Source: Beroe ovata
Taxonomy: Eukaryota > Ctenophora > Nuda > Beroida > Beroidae
Assembly (NCBI GenBank): GCA_946803715.1
Contig: CAMPET010000194.1
Location: 1-28,586 of the forward strand
Direction of reading: 5' to 3'
DNA length: 28,586 nt
Under the pieces are notes generated by a model. It was not told the DNA's origin and searched no databases. It was given only the letters and a program-made list of their open reading frames with translations. Shown here piece after piece: positions 27,361 to 28,586 of the stretch; positions within the stretch are counted from its first letter, which is position 1, and every line of letters begins with the position of its first letter. The position numbers and the translations under genes were made by a program.

Positions 27361-28586
27361 TCTAACATAGCTCAAGGACCATGAGAAATTCGGACAACTA
27401 AAATTTCACATAAATCCGATGATCTGTCCCCGATTTAGTGGCCGCCATAACCCCTTATCGACCCAAAACATGTCAGTTTGAGTGAGCAATTGAGGATAGC
27501 TCCCAAACGGATCGACCGATTGACTTGAAACTTCTATCATAGCTCAAGGACCATTAGAAACTCGGACAACCAAAATTTCAAGTTAAGCTGATAATCGGTT
27601 CTCAAGTTAAGGGCCGACATAACCCCTTATCTGCTCATTACTGGTCAATTTAAGTGAGCATTTGAGGATAGCTCCCAAACGGATCGACCGATTAACTTGA
27701 AACTTCTATCATAGCTCAAGGACCATTAGAAACTCGGACAACCAAAATTTCAAGTTAAGCTGATAATCGGTTCTCAAGTTAAGGGCCGACATAACCCCTT
27801 ATCTGCTCATTACTGGTCAATTTAAGTGAGCATTTGAGGATAGCTCCCAAACGGATCGACCGATTAACTTGAAACTTCTATCATAGCTCAAGGACCATTA
27901 GAAACTCGGACAACCAAAATTTCAAGTTAAGCTGATAATCGGTTCTCAAGTTAAGGGCCGACATAACCCCTTATCTGCTCATTACTGGTCAATTTGAGTG
28001 AGCATTTGAGGATAGCTCCCAAACGGATCGACCGATTAACTTGAAACTTCTATCATAGCTCAAGGACCATTAGAAACTCGGACAACCGAGATTTCTCGTC
28101 AATCCGATGATCGGTTCCCGAGTTAATGGCCACCATAACCCCTAATAGACCCAAAACATGTCAGTCTGAGTGAGTATTTGAGGAAAGCTCCCAAACGGAT
28201 CGACCGATTGACTTGAAACTTTTACCATAGCTCAAGGACCATTAGAAACTCGGACCACCAAAATTTCACGTCAATTCGATGATCGGTTCCTGAGTAAGTG
28301 GCCGATATAACCCCTTATCGACCAAAAACATGTCAGCTTGAGTGAGCATTTGAGGATAGCTCCAAAACGGATAGACCGAATGACTTGAAACTTTTACCAT
28401 AGCTCAAGGACCATTAGAAACTCGGATAACAAAAATTTCACATCAATCCGATGATCGGTCCCCGATTTAATGGCGTCCATAACCCTTTATCCACCGAAAA
28501 CGTGTCAGTTCAGTGAGCATTTGAATATAGCTCCCAAACGGATCGACCGATTGACTTGAAACTTCTACCATAGCTCAAGGACCATT
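27361..28586 (+). repeat. 172-bp satellite array, about seven direct copies, continuing past the window
   Basis: TCCCAAACGG-type blocks start at 27501, 27673, 27845, 28017, 28189, 28361 and 28532, a period of 172 (last 171). CATAGCTCAAGGACCAT recurs with the same period from 27366. The units between about 27571 and 28010 are nearly identical to one another, while outer units are more diverged. This is the usual pattern of local homogenisation. The array follows MRE11 exon 9 and is presumably intronic. Confidence 0.95.

Noticed and set aside
27361-28586. CRISPR array
   Set aside because: The whole 172-bp unit repeats without distinct spacers, and the context is an animal gene. It is a satellite.

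Overview
The window is animal (metazoan) nuclear DNA from a draft assembly. The genes are split by GT-AG introns, and the products are typical animal proteins: a TRIM-type RING/B-box/coiled-coil protein, RPL7L1, AK3, KIN17, GGCT, CIAPIN1, MLYCD, a UBOX5/RNF37-like protein, MBLAC1, MRE11, and a fused pseudouridine glycosidase-kinase of a kind that mammals lack. Genes are densely packed, several are intronless, and a secreted beta-gamma-crystallin protein is present. Together these suggest a compact invertebrate genome, perhaps an early-branching lineage such as a sponge. The sequence alone does not fix the phylum.

Layout. 1-2888, minus strand: RPL7L1-like gene (1794-2888), then 232 bp downstream the TRIM-like gene (from 1561 to beyond the window start). 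2889-4187: divergent intergenic region with a GC-rich, hairpin-forming patch. 4188-16649, plus strand: AK3, KIN17, GGCT, CIAPIN1, MLYCD and the UBOX5-like gene, separated by gaps of only 252-311 bp. The fifth UBOX5 intron (about 4 kb) holds a complete plus-strand secreted beta-gamma-crystallin gene (14449-15807) and a minus-strand open frame (12167-12932). 16650-17567: intergenic region with three adjacent nested hairpins. 17568-27113, plus strand: MBLAC1, the PsuG-PfkB fusion and MRE11, again tightly spaced. 27114-28586: a 172-bp satellite, with an inverted part followed by about seven direct copies.

Two points stand out. First, nearly every gene has a 3' splice-acceptor-like sequence (pyrimidine tract plus AG) from 0 to about 40 nt before its start codon, and genes are strung head to tail on one strand at short spacing. 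This is what spliced-leader trans-splicing with polycistronic units would look like, although 5'UTR introns could also explain it. Second, MRE11 exons 3-8 appear twice around a single N at 24061. The flanking sequences show that this is almost certainly an unmerged overlap of two haplotypes or contigs, not a real duplication.

The genes are mostly housekeeping: ribosome assembly, mitochondrial nucleotide and malonyl-CoA metabolism, glutathione turnover, Fe-S assembly, RNA/DNA processing, pseudouridine salvage and double-strand-break repair.
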